From the NCBI RefSeq assembly GCF_003143515.1, contig NZ_CP029343.1, forward strand, positions 5,456,001 to 5,520,000: DNA of 64,000 nucleotides. Reading direction: 5' to 3'. The notes beneath the pieces are model-generated. The model was given only the letters and a program-made list of their open reading frames with translations, had not been told where the DNA came from and searched no databases. This DNA comes from Massilia oculi (GTDB lineage: Bacteria; Pseudomonadota; Gammaproteobacteria; Burkholderiales; Burkholderiaceae_D). Below are positions 19,175 to 27,616 of this stretch, in pieces; positions within the stretch are counted from its first letter, which is position 1, and every line of letters starts with the position of its first letter. Position numbers and translations under genes: made by a program.

Positions 19175-19198
19175 GCTCGCTTCGGCGAGCTTTTTTCT
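19175..19198 (+). terminator. Rho-independent terminator after guaA
   Basis: GCTCGC, a TTCG tetraloop and GCGAGC are followed by TTTTTTCTT, 40 bases after the guaA stop. It marks the end of the guaBA transcript and the border of the accessory patch that follows. Confidence 0.85.
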
Positions 19199-19545
19199 TA
19201 GCAGGCTTGATCCAACAGCGATCCTCTTGAGCTGATTCATCACTGGCACTCTGGTCTGCCGAGGTCGTGTGATTGTCGGTGACGCTCGCATTTCCGCCAA
19301 TTCTGGGCTCAGAACCTCGCTTTGCCGGAAGCTGGAAGTCGGTCATTTAGCTCCGACGAGCGTGCCGCCAGGAATGCGAGACGAACCAGTCAGGTCGGCG
19401 CGACCTGCCTCACTAAGCGACCTCCACGACTGCAGGGGGCGATCCAGTAATAGGGAAAGGATTGCTTCGGCTCCCCTTTCTGTCAGTGTCATCGTCCAAA
19501 AGATGCCACATCGGTTCGGATCGTGTGGAATTGGTTGCCGTCGCC
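19199..19545. other. Gene-free stretch at the left edge of the accessory patch
   Basis: About 350 bases with no frame that reads like a protein and no repeat or hairpin I can support. The base composition is lower in GC than the guaBA genes. It is probably degraded sequence downstream of the efflux remnant. Confidence 0.4.
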
Positions 19546-20225
19546 AGGATCGCCAGCTATTGACTTGTACATTGCACTGGCGCTGGTGAATTCGCAGCGC
19601 CGCAGCTCCAGTAGCTCATGCCGGGCCAGGTAAAGCTGGCGTTGGGACTCCAGTAGCCAGAGCCGGCTTTGCAATCCTGCGCGATAGCGCAGTGCTGACA
19701 GCCTGGCTCGCCGCTCCGAGGATGCAACCACGGTTTTCTAAGCCGCCATTTGCTGTCCGAAAGTCGCCTGGCCCGCCAGTCCGTCCGCCACTTCGAGAAA
19801 CGCCACCTGGGTAACCCGTTCATACTCGACGACGGCGAGGTTGTTGCGAAGCTCGGTCACACGCAATTCGGCGCGCAGTCGGCCATGGGATAACATCGGC
19901 AGCACCACTTGGGGCGCGAATGTCCAGCCGCGATGCTGGCTGTCGAAGAGTGCTCCGAGACCCGCGCTGGCGTAGCCAAAGGTTCCCGACAGCGACAGGC
20001 GCGGAAAGAATGCCGCGCGCGCCGCGCCGATATCGGCATTGGCCTGTTGCGCCGCATGCAGGCGCCGGGCCAGCGACAGCGATTGCCGCCAGGGAAAGCA
20101 CCGCTGAACGTCGTTGGCTGGCTCGTCGTCGACCATTTCGGTCAGCATGACGGCCAAGTCGGGCGCGAACGCATTGAGCCGGTCGATGCGCGCACTGAGC
20201 CAGGCCAACGTCGAACCACGCGCTG
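19545..20225 (-). pseudogene. RND-type outer-membrane efflux protein (NodT/OprM family) remnant
   Basis: The minus strand carries the C-terminal half of a TolC-fold efflux lipoprotein. Recognisable pieces are ANADIGAARAAFFPRLSLSG, FGYASAGLGALF, TFAPQVVLPMLSHGRLRAEL and VTQVAFLEVADGLAGQATFG. After a TAG stop at 19738-19740, the same reading frame continues with SERRARLSALRYRAGLQSRL, SQRQLYLARHELLELR and ends near MYKSIAG. The copy therefore has an in-frame amber stop and lacks its N-terminal half, which is cut off at about 20225 against the end of the epoxide hydrolase gene. The matching RND pump and adaptor genes are absent from the window. Confidence 0.75.
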
Positions 20226-20234
20226 GACAGATGC

Positions 20235-21389
20235 CTATGCCATTGCTCGGAAAGTCGCGCGCACGTGCTCGACGAAAGCCGCCGGGTTCTCCATTGCTGC
20301 GAAATGGCCGCCGCGTTCGGCCTCGCCAAAAAAGCGGAGGTCCGCGAACCTCGATCCCGCCCATCGGTGTGACAGGCGCACCTGCTCCCCTGGAAACATG
20401 CTCACGCCTGCCGGGAGGGGAACCGGGCCGGTGGGCATGCCCTTTGCGATTTCGCGCGCGCCTTCCCAATAAAAGCGCGCCGAGCTAGGTCCTGCGTTCG
20501 GCAGCCAATACAGCATCACATCGTCGATCAAGTGGTCCAGCGCGATCACACGTTCCGGCTGGCCTCCCGTGTCCGACGCGTCCTGGAACAAAGCATAGAG
20601 CCAGCTTGCCAGGCCTACCGGCGAATCCGCCAGGGCGAACGCGAGCGACTGCGGACGGGTGCACTGGAGTTTCATGTAGCCGGAGTACTCCTGGTCGTAA
20701 CGCTTGGCGTCGTCCAGCATGCGCTGCTCCTGCGGCGTCGCCTGTTCGATTTCTTTGCCCGTGGGATGGAACATCACCATGTTGAGGTGGATGCCCGCTA
20801 GTCCCGGCGGGCGCATGTGCGCGAGCGCCGTTGTCACCGCCGCTCCCCAGTCCCCACCCTGAGCCATCCACCGGTCGCCGTAGCCGAGGCGTTGCATCAG
20901 TTCGGTAAACGCCAGCGCAGTCCGGCCGACACCCCACCCGGGCTCGGTCGGCTTGTCCGAAAATCCGAAACCCGGCAAGGAGGGAATCACCAGGTGAAAC
21001 GCATCCGAGGCGCTGCCTCCATGTGCTTGCGGCTGCGTCAGCGGAGCTATCACATCTCGGAATTCGAGGATTGAACCTGGCCAGCCGTGCGTCATTAGCA
21101 GTGGCGTGGCGTTTGGTTCCGGCGATCGAATATGCAGAAAATGAAAGCCCAGCCCATCGATGACGGTACGGCTGCTGCCCCAACTGTTCAGTAAGGCTTC
21201 CGTGCCGCGCCAGTCGTAAACCGTCCGCCAGTGGTCTACCAAGGCGCGGATCCGTTCCAGTTGGGGGCCTTGCGATCCGTCCTTGACCGTTTCGGCGTCC
21301 GGCCACCTGGTGCATTCGAGCCTGCGTGCGAGGTCGTCCAGATCGGCTTGTGAAACATGGATGGGAAATGCATCGACGGCGTTGTTCAT
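20235..21389 (-). CDS. Epoxide hydrolase (EHN-domain alpha/beta hydrolase)
   Basis: A 384-residue protein with the N-terminal EHN lid region (FPIHVSQADLDDLARRLECT, TRWPDAETV) followed by an alpha/beta hydrolase core. The oxyanion-hole motif is HGWPGS (residues 101-106), and the nucleophile is Asp180 in MAQGGDWGAAVTTALAH, the usual context for microsomal-type epoxide hydrolases. The late His is expected in GGHFAAMENPAAFVEHVR. It opens epoxides to diols. The physiological substrate is unknown. It is transcribed toward the efflux remnant and away from the TetR gene, inside the lower-GC patch. Confidence 0.85.
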   Translation of the reverse strand: MNNAVDAFPIHVSQADLDDLARRLECTRWPDAETVKDGSQGPQLERIRALVDHWRTVYDWRGTEALLNSWGSSRTVIDGLGFHFLHIRSPEPNATPLLMTHGWPGSILEFRDVIAPLTQPQAHGGSASDAFHLVIPSLPGFGFSDKPTEPGWGVGRTALAFTELMQRLGYGDRWMAQGGDWGAAVTTALAHMRPPGLAGIHLNMVMFHPTGKEIEQATPQEQRMLDDAKRYDQEYSGYMKLQCTRPQSLAFALADSPVGLASWLYALFQDASDTGGQPERVIALDHLIDDVMLYWLPNAGPSSARFYWEGAREIAKGMPTGPVPLPAGVSMFPGEQVRLSHRWAGSRFADLRFFGEAERGGHFAAMENPAAFVEHVRATFRAMA

Positions 21390-21434
21390 GCTAACCTTTC
21401 GGGTGTTGTCATTGGTTTCGGAGGAAAGCGGGTT

Positions 21435-21866
21435 TTAGAGGGTGATCTCGCCTTGCTCGGCGCCGTGCCAGTAATGGATACGCGAGGCCCGAACGCGTAT
21501 CATGACCATCCCCGGCGTCTCGGCCCCGTTTGGGAACCAGATGTCGAGATCCCTCGTCCAGTGGGCCACGAATTGGGCCTTGTCTCGAATGAGTTCCGCG
21601 CTGCCGTTCACAGCGATGAACAACGGCGCTTCTCCCCGTGGGCTAGGGGCTCCGGTAAAAGTGAGTCCAACCCGGGCGTCGCATTCGATGTCGGCAACCA
21701 TACGGGCTTGCTCGTAGGTAAAGAAATAGCTGTCGCCAGCGTAGTCGACATCGCCATTGTTGCTCATGGGGCGGCTTGCAAGAGCACCTGATGCCGTGCG
21801 CGTCGAGAGCATGCCAAAATCGATCGCCTTCATTTTGTCAGAAAGAAACTTTAAACGCATGTCCAT
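21435..21866 (-). CDS. Pyridoxamine 5'-phosphate oxidase-like flavin-binding stress protein
   Basis: A 143-residue split-barrel protein of the general stress protein 26 type. Features are MKAIDFGMLSTRTASGALAS, RPMSNNGDVDYAGDSYFFT and the later VGLTFTGAPSPRGEAPLFIA and DLDIWFPNGAETPGMVMIRV. Family members bind FMN or F420 and are usually small oxidoreductases. The gene is divergent from the TetR regulator across 72 bases that hold a large palindromic operator, so the regulator probably controls it. Confidence 0.82.
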   Translation of the reverse strand: MDMRLKFLSDKMKAIDFGMLSTRTASGALASRPMSNNGDVDYAGDSYFFTYEQARMVADIECDARVGLTFTGAPSPRGEAPLFIAVNGSAELIRDKAQFVAHWTRDLDIWFPNGAETPGMVMIRVRASRIHYWHGAEQGEITL

Positions 21867-21892
21867 GGCTTCACAGTTAGTTGAAAGGAGTG

Positions 21893-21921
21893 AAACTGAA
21901 CTGTACCATACAGTTCAGTTT
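21893..21921. promoter_or_regulatory. Palindromic operator between stress protein gene and tetR-type gene
   Basis: Perfect 13-bp arms (AAACTGAACTGTA and its reverse complement) surround a 3-base centre CCA. The site lies 18 bases before the TetR gene start and 27 bases before the divergent gene. The core CTGTACCATACAG is the shape expected for a TetR-family autorepressor site. Confidence 0.8.
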
Positions 21922-21938
21922 TTGGAGGGGATGATTGT

Positions 21939-22631
21939 ATGGCCGTGATTTCGGACGCTGTGACTATCCAAACACCAGCCACGCCGCGAAAACGCGGCGG
22001 GCGACCGTCGGCGGATCAGGCCGGCGATGTTGACCGGCGCATCCTCGACGCAGCAACGAGCTTATTTTTGCGATCCGGATTCGACGCAACGAGCTGCGAC
22101 CAGGTGCTTGCACTGGCAGGCGCAGGCAAGGCGAGTTTATATGCGCGCTATGCCAACAAAGAAGCCTTGTTCAGTGCGGTGGTGCGGCGTTTCATCGAGC
22201 AATTAACGCCGCCTGCAGCAGACCAGCGAAGCGGTATGCCGGTGGCCGAGCGCTTGCGTACGGCGGGATTCGGTGTATTGCGGCACGCGCTTACAGATGA
22301 AGCGGTTGGCCTGATGCGCGCCTGCTTGGCGACAGCGCAAAGGCTGCCAGAACTTTCGCACATGGCGGGGCGCATAGGCCACGATGGCGGCATGGTGTGC
22401 GTGATGCGTGCTTTGTGTGGTCCGACACCAACGCCGGAGCAGACCGCACAGGCCTTGGTCGTCGCACAGCGTTTCATCGACATGGTACTCGTGCCCCAGC
22501 AGATGCGCGCCCTCATCGGCGACGATCACGAATGCCTGGAGAGCACAGCGTCGCGCAGAATAGACGACGCCATTACCCTGCTTGGCCGCGCCGGCCTGTT
22601 GGACGCTTTCGAGGCGGAGCCGGAAGTGTAA
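21939..22631 (+). CDS. TetR/AcrR family transcriptional repressor
   Basis: A 230-residue regulator. The DNA-binding domain is in residues 25-75 (DVDRRILDAATSLFLRSGFD, ATSCDQVLALAGAGKASLYA, RYANKEALFSAVV), with the typical TetR helix-turn-helix. The C-terminal ligand domain resembles the AcrR C-terminal type (MRACLATAQRLPELSHMAG). ATG at 21939 is preferred over ATG at 21931 because GGAGGGG (21924-21930) is 8 bases from it and abuts the other. It probably represses itself and the divergent flavin protein through the 13-bp-arm palindrome. An efflux remnant 2 kb away suggests it may once have served an RND pump. Confidence 0.87.
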   Translation: MAVISDAVTIQTPATPRKRGGRPSADQAGDVDRRILDAATSLFLRSGFDATSCDQVLALAGAGKASLYARYANKEALFSAVVRRFIEQLTPPAADQRSGMPVAERLRTAGFGVLRHALTDEAVGLMRACLATAQRLPELSHMAGRIGHDGGMVCVMRALCGPTPTPEQTAQALVVAQRFIDMVLVPQQMRALIGDDHECLESTASRRIDDAITLLGRAGLLDAFEAEPEV

Positions 22632-22936
22632 ACGGCGTTGCAGGACAGGTCGATACCTCCGGATAAAGAGTCGATGGCAAGGCCCAGCAGTCGATGCCGC
22701 GTAAATTTCCACCGCCTCGAACCGGGTCGGTCCAGCTCAATCTCCCCACGTTGCTGGAGGATGCTGGTCGAATAGCAAGAATTGCCGGCTCAATGCCCGC
22801 ATTGGCCGGATTCCGATTTCCGCACTGCCTTTGCGAGGCAGGCGGGACACCATGCGCTTGCCGACCGCGACTACGGTGGTTTTCAGGGCCGCTCTGGAGC
22901 AATGTGGAGCTTAATATTATCTACCGCTCTACGGTT
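22632..22936. other. Gene-free stretch downstream of tetR-type gene
   Basis: About 305 bases. Short open frames exist on both strands, but none has a ribosome-binding site or a recognisable product. No terminator hairpin was found. Confidence 0.4.
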
Positions 22937-23572
22937 CTACCGGGCGAGGCCGCTCGGCAGGGGGCGGCGGAAAACTGAGCGGATGATTCCAAGGCCACCA
23001 ATCAACATGGCCCAGGATGCGGGTTCTGGAACCTCTACTGGAGAGAGGACAACATTATCGATTGCAAATTCCGGGAACTCTTGTCCGCCGGTGATCGTCA
23101 GGGATGAAATGTTGACAAAGTTCTTGAAGTTAAAGTTTGAAAATGACTCAGCCAGATTTTCTACCACGAAGATCGTATCCGTTACGACGCCATTCACTCC
23201 CATCGCAGTAAGCGTCAGGGTCAAGGGGCGGCCGTATCCGAGAAAGGTCTGGGCGACGTCCAATGCTGTAAAGGAAAACAAGCCTTTGTTCTCGAGATCG
23301 AAGGTAATACTACTCCCATTGAAACCATAAAATGCCGTCGTTCCGTTTGAAGTGCACCCGGTACTGCACATGCCTAAATGGTCCGCAGGATTATCCATAA
23401 GATAAAAACCGAATGGATCGATTGCGGAATAGCTTACTCTGAAGCCATCCTCGAAAAAGCTGTAATCGTAGTAACCGTAGCCACCGTCCTGGGATTCGAA
23501 GTCAATTGTGGTAGCCATTGCCGAATTTGCTAATAGCGCAGCCGATACGGACATTATTAATTTTCGAATCAT
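22937..23572 (-). CDS. PEP-CTERM sorting-domain exported protein
   Basis: A 211-residue exported protein. It has an N-terminal signal peptide (MIRKLIMSVSAALLANSAMA), a beta-rich middle containing FESQDGGYGYYDYSFFEDGF and AIDNVVLSP, and a C-terminal PEP-CTERM tail: VPEPASWAMLIGGLG, a hydrophobic helix and a basic end RSVFRRPLPSGLAR. Such tails are recognised by exosortase EpsH-type systems in bacteria that make exopolysaccharide. The middle is similar in style to small lectin-like or adhesin-like PEP-CTERM proteins; no function can be given. GC content is clearly below that of the flanking genes, suggesting transfer. Confidence 0.82.
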   Translation of the reverse strand: MIRKLIMSVSAALLANSAMATTIDFESQDGGYGYYDYSFFEDGFRVSYSAIDPFGFYLMDNPADHLGMCSTGCTSNGTTAFYGFNGSSITFDLENKGLFSFTALDVAQTFLGYGRPLTLTLTAMGVNGVVTDTIFVVENLAESFSNFNFKNFVNISSLTITGGQEFPEFAIDNVVLSPVEVPEPASWAMLIGGLGIIRSVFRRPLPSGLAR

Positions 23573-24144
23573 GGTTGGTTCCTAATATGGAAAATATAAA
23601 AGCACCGCAAGCAGACCAACTTCGCTCGCCAGCGAGATAAACGCATCTCCAACTCTACAACGGGGTTGGCTAACTTTTCATGCCAAGATCGTTTCAATGG
23701 CAATCTGTCCAGTATATACATATCATCGAAGAACAGAATGCGGTTTGGCAACCATCATGCTCGGTCAAATTAATGTTTGGAACCAATCCAGAGTTGATAG
23801 ATAAATCTTATACTAGCAAATGATTGAATATTGTATTAATGTGTATGTGTAAGAAATATCGACAGACCGCGTACTAACATTAATTTCTGAAAACATTTAT
23901 ATGTGTAGTGCAATATGGTTTCGCAATTGGCGCGACCCGCATGATTGGCACGGCTAGTTTCAACATTGGACAGGCTATCGTCTGTCGTCCAAGAACGGAA
24001 AATGGCAGTACAGCCTACCGACGTGTCCAAAACTAGCGGACCATTGCAGAGCCAAAGTGCGCCGTCTTAGGCGCCTGGATCGCGGCGCTCTCGGCCAGGC
24101 TTTGCGAAAAGGTCTATCATGGTCGTTTTACTTACCTGACCTTG
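23573..24144. other. AT-rich non-coding stretch
   Basis: About 570 bases with unusually low GC for this genome, especially 23760-23920. No credible gene is present. It must contain the promoter of the PEP-CTERM gene. It marks the right edge of the accessory patch before the sugar-acid dehydrogenase gene. Confidence 0.5.
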
Positions 24145-24150
24145 ATGCCC

Positions 24151-25596
24151 ATGACCACTTCCAGCTATCCCGACATCCGCCTCCTGATCGCCAACGAATG
24201 GGTCGACGCCACCGGCGGCAAAACCATCCCCGTGGTCAACCCGGCCACCGGACAGCCGATCGGCAGCGTGGCCCATGCCGCCATCGCCGACCTGGACCGC
24301 GCACTGGCCGCTGCCCAGAAAGGTTTCGAGGCCTGGCGCGTCGTTCCCGCCGCCGAGCGCGCCGCCACCATGCGCCGCGCCGCCAACCTGCTGCGCGAGC
24401 GCGCCGGCGAAATCGCGCGCCTGCTGACGCAAGAGCAGGGCAAACCGCTGGCCGAAGCGAAGATGGAAGCGATGGCCGGCGCCGAGATCATCGACTGGTT
24501 CGCGGCCGAAGGCATGCGGGTGTATGGCCGCATCGTCCCGTCGCGCAATCCGGCTGCCCAGCAGCTGGTGCTGAAGGAGCCGGTCGGCCCGGTCGCCGCC
24601 TTCACGCCATGGAACTTCCCGATCAACCAGGTCGTGCGCAAACTGGCCGCTGCGCTGGCCACCGGCTGCTCCTTCCTGTGCAAGGCGCCTGAGGAAACCC
24701 CGGCGTCGCCCGCCGCGCTGTTCCAGTGCTTCGTCGACGCCGGCGTGCCGCCGGGCGTGGTGGGCCTGGTGTTCGGCGATCCGGCCGAGATCTCGGGCTA
24801 CCTGATCCCGCACCCGGTCATCCGCAAGGTCACCTTCACCGGGTCGACTCCGGTCGGCAAGCAGCTGGCCGCGCTGGCGGGCGCCCACATGAAGCGCGTG
24901 ACGATGGAGCTGGGCGGTCATGCGCCGGTGATCGTCGCGGCTGACGCCGACGTTGCGCTGGCGGTCAAGGCCGCCGGTGGCGCCAAGTTCCGCAACGCGG
25001 GCCAGGTGTGCATCTCGCCGACCCGCTTCCTGGTGCACAACGCGGTCAAGGACGAGTTCACCCGCGCGCTGGTCAAGCACGCCGAAAGCCTCAAGCTGGG
25101 CGACGGCCTGCAGGAAGGCACCACCCTGGGACCGCTGGCCAATCCGCGCCGCCTGACGGCCATGTCGCAGCTCGTCGACGACGCGCGCGCCAAGGGCGCG
25201 GTAATCGCCACCGGTGGTGAGCGCGTGGGAGATGCCGGCAACTTCTTCGCGCCGACCATCCTGGCCGACGTGCCGCTCGAAGCGAGCGTGTTCAACGACG
25301 AGCCATTCGGCCCGGTGGCGGCGATCCGCGGCTTCGACAGCCTCGAGGATGCGATCGCGGAAGCCAATCGTCTGCCGTTCGGCCTGGCCGGCTATGCGTT
25401 CACCAGCTCGATCAAGAACGCCCAGCTGCTGATGAACCGGGTCGAAGTCGGCATGCTGTGGATTAACCAGCCGGCCACGCCGAGCGCCGAAATGCCGTTC
25501 GGGGGCGTCAAGGATTCCGGCTACGGTTCCGAAGGCGGTCCCGAGGCGCTGGAATCGTACCTCAACACCAAGGCCGTCTCGATGGTCGGGGTCTGA
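24151..25596 (+). CDS. Alpha-ketoglutaric semialdehyde dehydrogenase (aldehyde dehydrogenase family)
   Basis: A 481-residue NAD(P)-dependent aldehyde dehydrogenase. The catalytic Cys287 lies in [18 protein letters not shown] and the general base Glu253 in [11 protein letters not shown]. The C-terminus has [20 protein letters not shown] and [17 protein letters not shown]. This overall sequence, including [20 protein letters not shown], closely resembles from memory the Azospirillum AraE-type enzyme. That enzyme oxidises 2,5-dioxopentanoate to 2-oxoglutarate at the end of the oxidative L-arabinose and galacturonate/galactarate routes. Succinate semialdehyde dehydrogenase is the main alternative. 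Starts at 24145 and 24142 are possible; no strong ribosome-binding site decides. It opens the pectin-sugar region and could take arabinan-derived carbon. Confidence 0.82.
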   Translation: MTTSSYPDIRLLIANEWVDATGGKTIPVVNPATGQPIGSVAHAAIADLDRALAAAQKGFEAWRVVPAAERAATMRRAANLLRERAGEIARLLTQEQGKPLAEAKMEAMAGAEIIDWFAAEGMRVYGRIVPSRNPAAQQLVLKEPVGPVAAFTPWNFPINQVVRKLAAALATGCSFLCKAPEETPASPAALFQCFVDAGVPPGVVGLVFGDPAEISGYLIPHPVIRKVTFTGSTPVGKQLAALAGAHMKRVTMELGGHAPVIVAADADVALAVKAAGGAKFRNAGQVCISPTRFLVHNAVKDEFTRALVKHAESLKLGDGLQEGTTLGPLANPRRLTAMSQLVDDARAKGAVIATGGERVGDAGNFFAPTILADVPLEASVFNDEPFGPVAAIRGFDSLEDAIAEANRLPFGLAGYAFTSSIKNAQLLMNRVEVGMLWINQPATPSAEMPFGGVKDSGYGSEGGPEALESYLNTKAVSMVGV

Positions 25597-26092
25597 TCCG
25601 GTTGCTGCAGCCCGGCGCCGGATTGGCTGCCGGGCCATTGCGGGCCTGGGCGGTGGGGGCCTTGCAACTCGCTGTCATCAACCCTTGTGCTTGACCACGT
25701 GGGCGGCGCAGCGGGCCAATGACGCCGGTACTCGCCGCTGCTGATATGGAAGATCGAACCGTGGCATTGCTTGCTGCGGCCGTCATCGATCCTGGCTGGG
25801 CCCGGGCGGCGCAAGCGCTCCGGCCGTGACAGGTCGTCGCTGGTGAGAGCCAGGCAGCCGGCCTGGCGCGCATGCTGGTCGATCCACACCGCCCATCCGC
25901 TCGTCTGCGCGATCCGGAACAGGATGGGTCCCCACGTCCTTGCCGGTCGGGTATGCGTGCCGGCCAGGGGAACGATTGATCAGCATGTTGATCGGATGGA
26001 CATCGTCGCAGGCGGCGGAGCACTCTTATACTGCCGGGCGGGACGCGAGGTTCCCGCATGCTCGGCGCCCCGGGCGCGACACTGGAGAGTCG
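25597..26092. other. Intergenic stretch, no supported gene
   Basis: About 495 bases between the semialdehyde dehydrogenase and GH43 genes. Minus-strand frames are open here (for example from about 25950 down to 25700, with FRIAQTSGWAVWIDQH), but they show no start signal or known family. They may be decayed coding sequence. It should hold the GH43 promoter. Confidence 0.35.
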
Positions 26093-27616
26093 ATGATCGC
26101 ATATTTCCGCCGCGGCGGCCGGTGCGCCTGCCTGGCGCTGGTCCTGGCGCTTGCTGGCGCGACGCAGCAGGCAAGCGCCGCCCAGACCACCATCCGCAAC
26201 GGCACCTTCTGGAAGGACACCGCCGGCACGCCGATCTACTCGCAGGGCGGCGGCATCCTCAGGGTCGGCGCGAAGTATTACTGGTATGGCGTGAAATATG
26301 CCGAAGCGGTGAGCTACGCCAACGCGCCCGGACGGGCTCTCGATCAGCCGCACTTCAGCGCGGTGACCGCCTATTCGTCGACCGACCTGGTGAACTGGAC
26401 CTTCGAAGGCGACGTCTTCACGCCCCAGGGCCTTGGCGAGCGCTACGATCCGAAGGCCTGGCTGGGACGCATGGGCGTGGTGTACCACGAGGCGACACGC
26501 AAGTATGTGCTGCTCACCCAGTACAGCAGCAAGGGCACGGGCGGCGGCGTGCTGTTCGCCACCAGCGCCAGTCCAAACGGCCCCTTCGTGTTCGAGCGCC
26601 TGCAGGCGAAGATCGACAACGTCGCCACTCCCACCTCGGGCGACCAGACCGTATTCACCGACGACGACGGCCAGCCTTACCTGATCTTCAGCAGCAGCGG
26701 CGACCGGCGCCAGTTGTACGTGGCGCCGCTGCGCCCATCCGACTTCCTGCAGGTCGAAGCGGCCACGAACATCCACAGTGCGCCGGCGGGCGGACGTGAA
26801 GGCAATGCGATGTTCAAGCACCAGGGCCTGTACTATTTCTGCTCGTCCGACCTGCACGGCTGGAACGCCTCGCGCAGCTTCTACATGACGTCGCCGAACA
26901 TCACCGGCCCGTATACGCCCGAGCGCATCATCGAGGGCACCGAGGCGGACTTTTCACACGTGTCGCAGAACGGCTTCTTCATTCCGGTCCAGGGCAGCGC
27001 CGGCGCCACGGTGCTGTATGCGGGCGACCGCTGGAGCAATTTTGCCGGGAACGGGCATGGTTACCATGTCTGGGCGCCGCTGTCCTTCGAGGGCGCCGAG
27101 CCGCGGTTCAACTCGCTCAGCGAATTCACGCTGGACGCCGCCCGCGGCACCTGGGTCGCCGGCAAGGGCAATAACTACCTGCTCAACCCCGGCTTCGAGG
27201 CGGACCGGGTGCGGCAGACGAGCCTCGCCGGATGGGTGAGCAGCTGGACCAGCATCAAGGGCGATGCGCCGTTGATGAACGTGCTGGATGGACGCACGGG
27301 ACGCTGGGCACTGAGCCTGCGCCATGCGGGGCAGACGATGGGCAGCGCGATCCAGAACGTCACGCTGCCGAACGGCCGCTACACTCTCAGGGCGTGGGTG
27401 AAAAGCAGCGGCGGCCAGCGCGTGGCGCGCCTGTACGCGTCCGGCCACGGCGGCGCCGGGATCGCCCGCTCCTTGCCGGACAAGTTGGCGCACTGGACGG
27501 AGGTGACGCTGCCCGGCATCCAGGTCGCCACCGGCAGCGTGCAGATCGGCGTCTATTCGGAAGGGAAGGACGGCGATTGGCTCGCCCTCGACGACTTCAG
27601 CCTGGTGCGGGAATGA
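26093..27616 (+). CDS. GH43-family glycosidase with C-terminal carbohydrate-binding module
   Basis: A 507-residue exported enzyme: signal peptide (MIAYFRRGGRCACLALVLAL ... ASA), then a five-bladed propeller. Blade features are GGGILRVGAKYYWYGVKYAE, YSSTDLVNWTFEGDVF, GRMGVVYHEATRKYVLLTQY, TSGDQTVFTDDDGQPYLIFS and YYFCSSDLHGWNASRSFYM. These resemble the GH43 group that includes exo-beta-1,3-galactanases. Residues ~360-507 form a jelly-roll module (LLNPGFEADRVRQTSLAGWV, then NGRYTLRAWVKSS), as in CBM4/9/16-type binders. It likely trims galactan or arabinogalactan side chains. GAGAG precedes the ATG. The stop overlaps the next gene by four bases (ATGA). Confidence 0.83.
   Translation: MIAYFRRGGRCACLALVLALAGATQQASAAQTTIRNGTFWKDTAGTPIYSQGGGILRVGAKYYWYGVKYAEAVSYANAPGRALDQPHFSAVTAYSSTDLVNWTFEGDVFTPQGLGERYDPKAWLGRMGVVYHEATRKYVLLTQYSSKGTGGGVLFATSASPNGPFVFERLQAKIDNVATPTSGDQTVFTDDDGQPYLIFSSSGDRRQLYVAPLRPSDFLQVEAATNIHSAPAGGREGNAMFKHQGLYYFCSSDLHGWNASRSFYMTSPNITGPYTPERIIEGTEADFSHVSQNGFFIPVQGSAGATVLYAGDRWSNFAGNGHGYHVWAPLSFEGAEPRFNSLSEFTLDAARGTWVAGKGNNYLLNPGFEADRVRQTSLAGWVSSWTSIKGDAPLMNVLDGRTGRWALSLRHAGQTMGSAIQNVTLPNGRYTLRAWVKSSGGQRVARLYASGHGGAGIARSLPDKLAHWTEVTLPGIQVATGSVQIGVYSEGKDGDWLALDDFSLVRE

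Noticed and set aside
22694..23330. Small plus-strand frames downstream of the TetR gene and opposite the PEP-CTERM gene
   Set aside because: No ribosome-binding site or recognisable product; the PEP-CTERM gene on the other strand explains most of this interval.
25562..26857. 431-codon minus-strand frame across the gap and the GH43 gene
   Set aside because: It overlaps the real GH43 gene, and its gap part has no start or family; only noted as possible decayed sequence.
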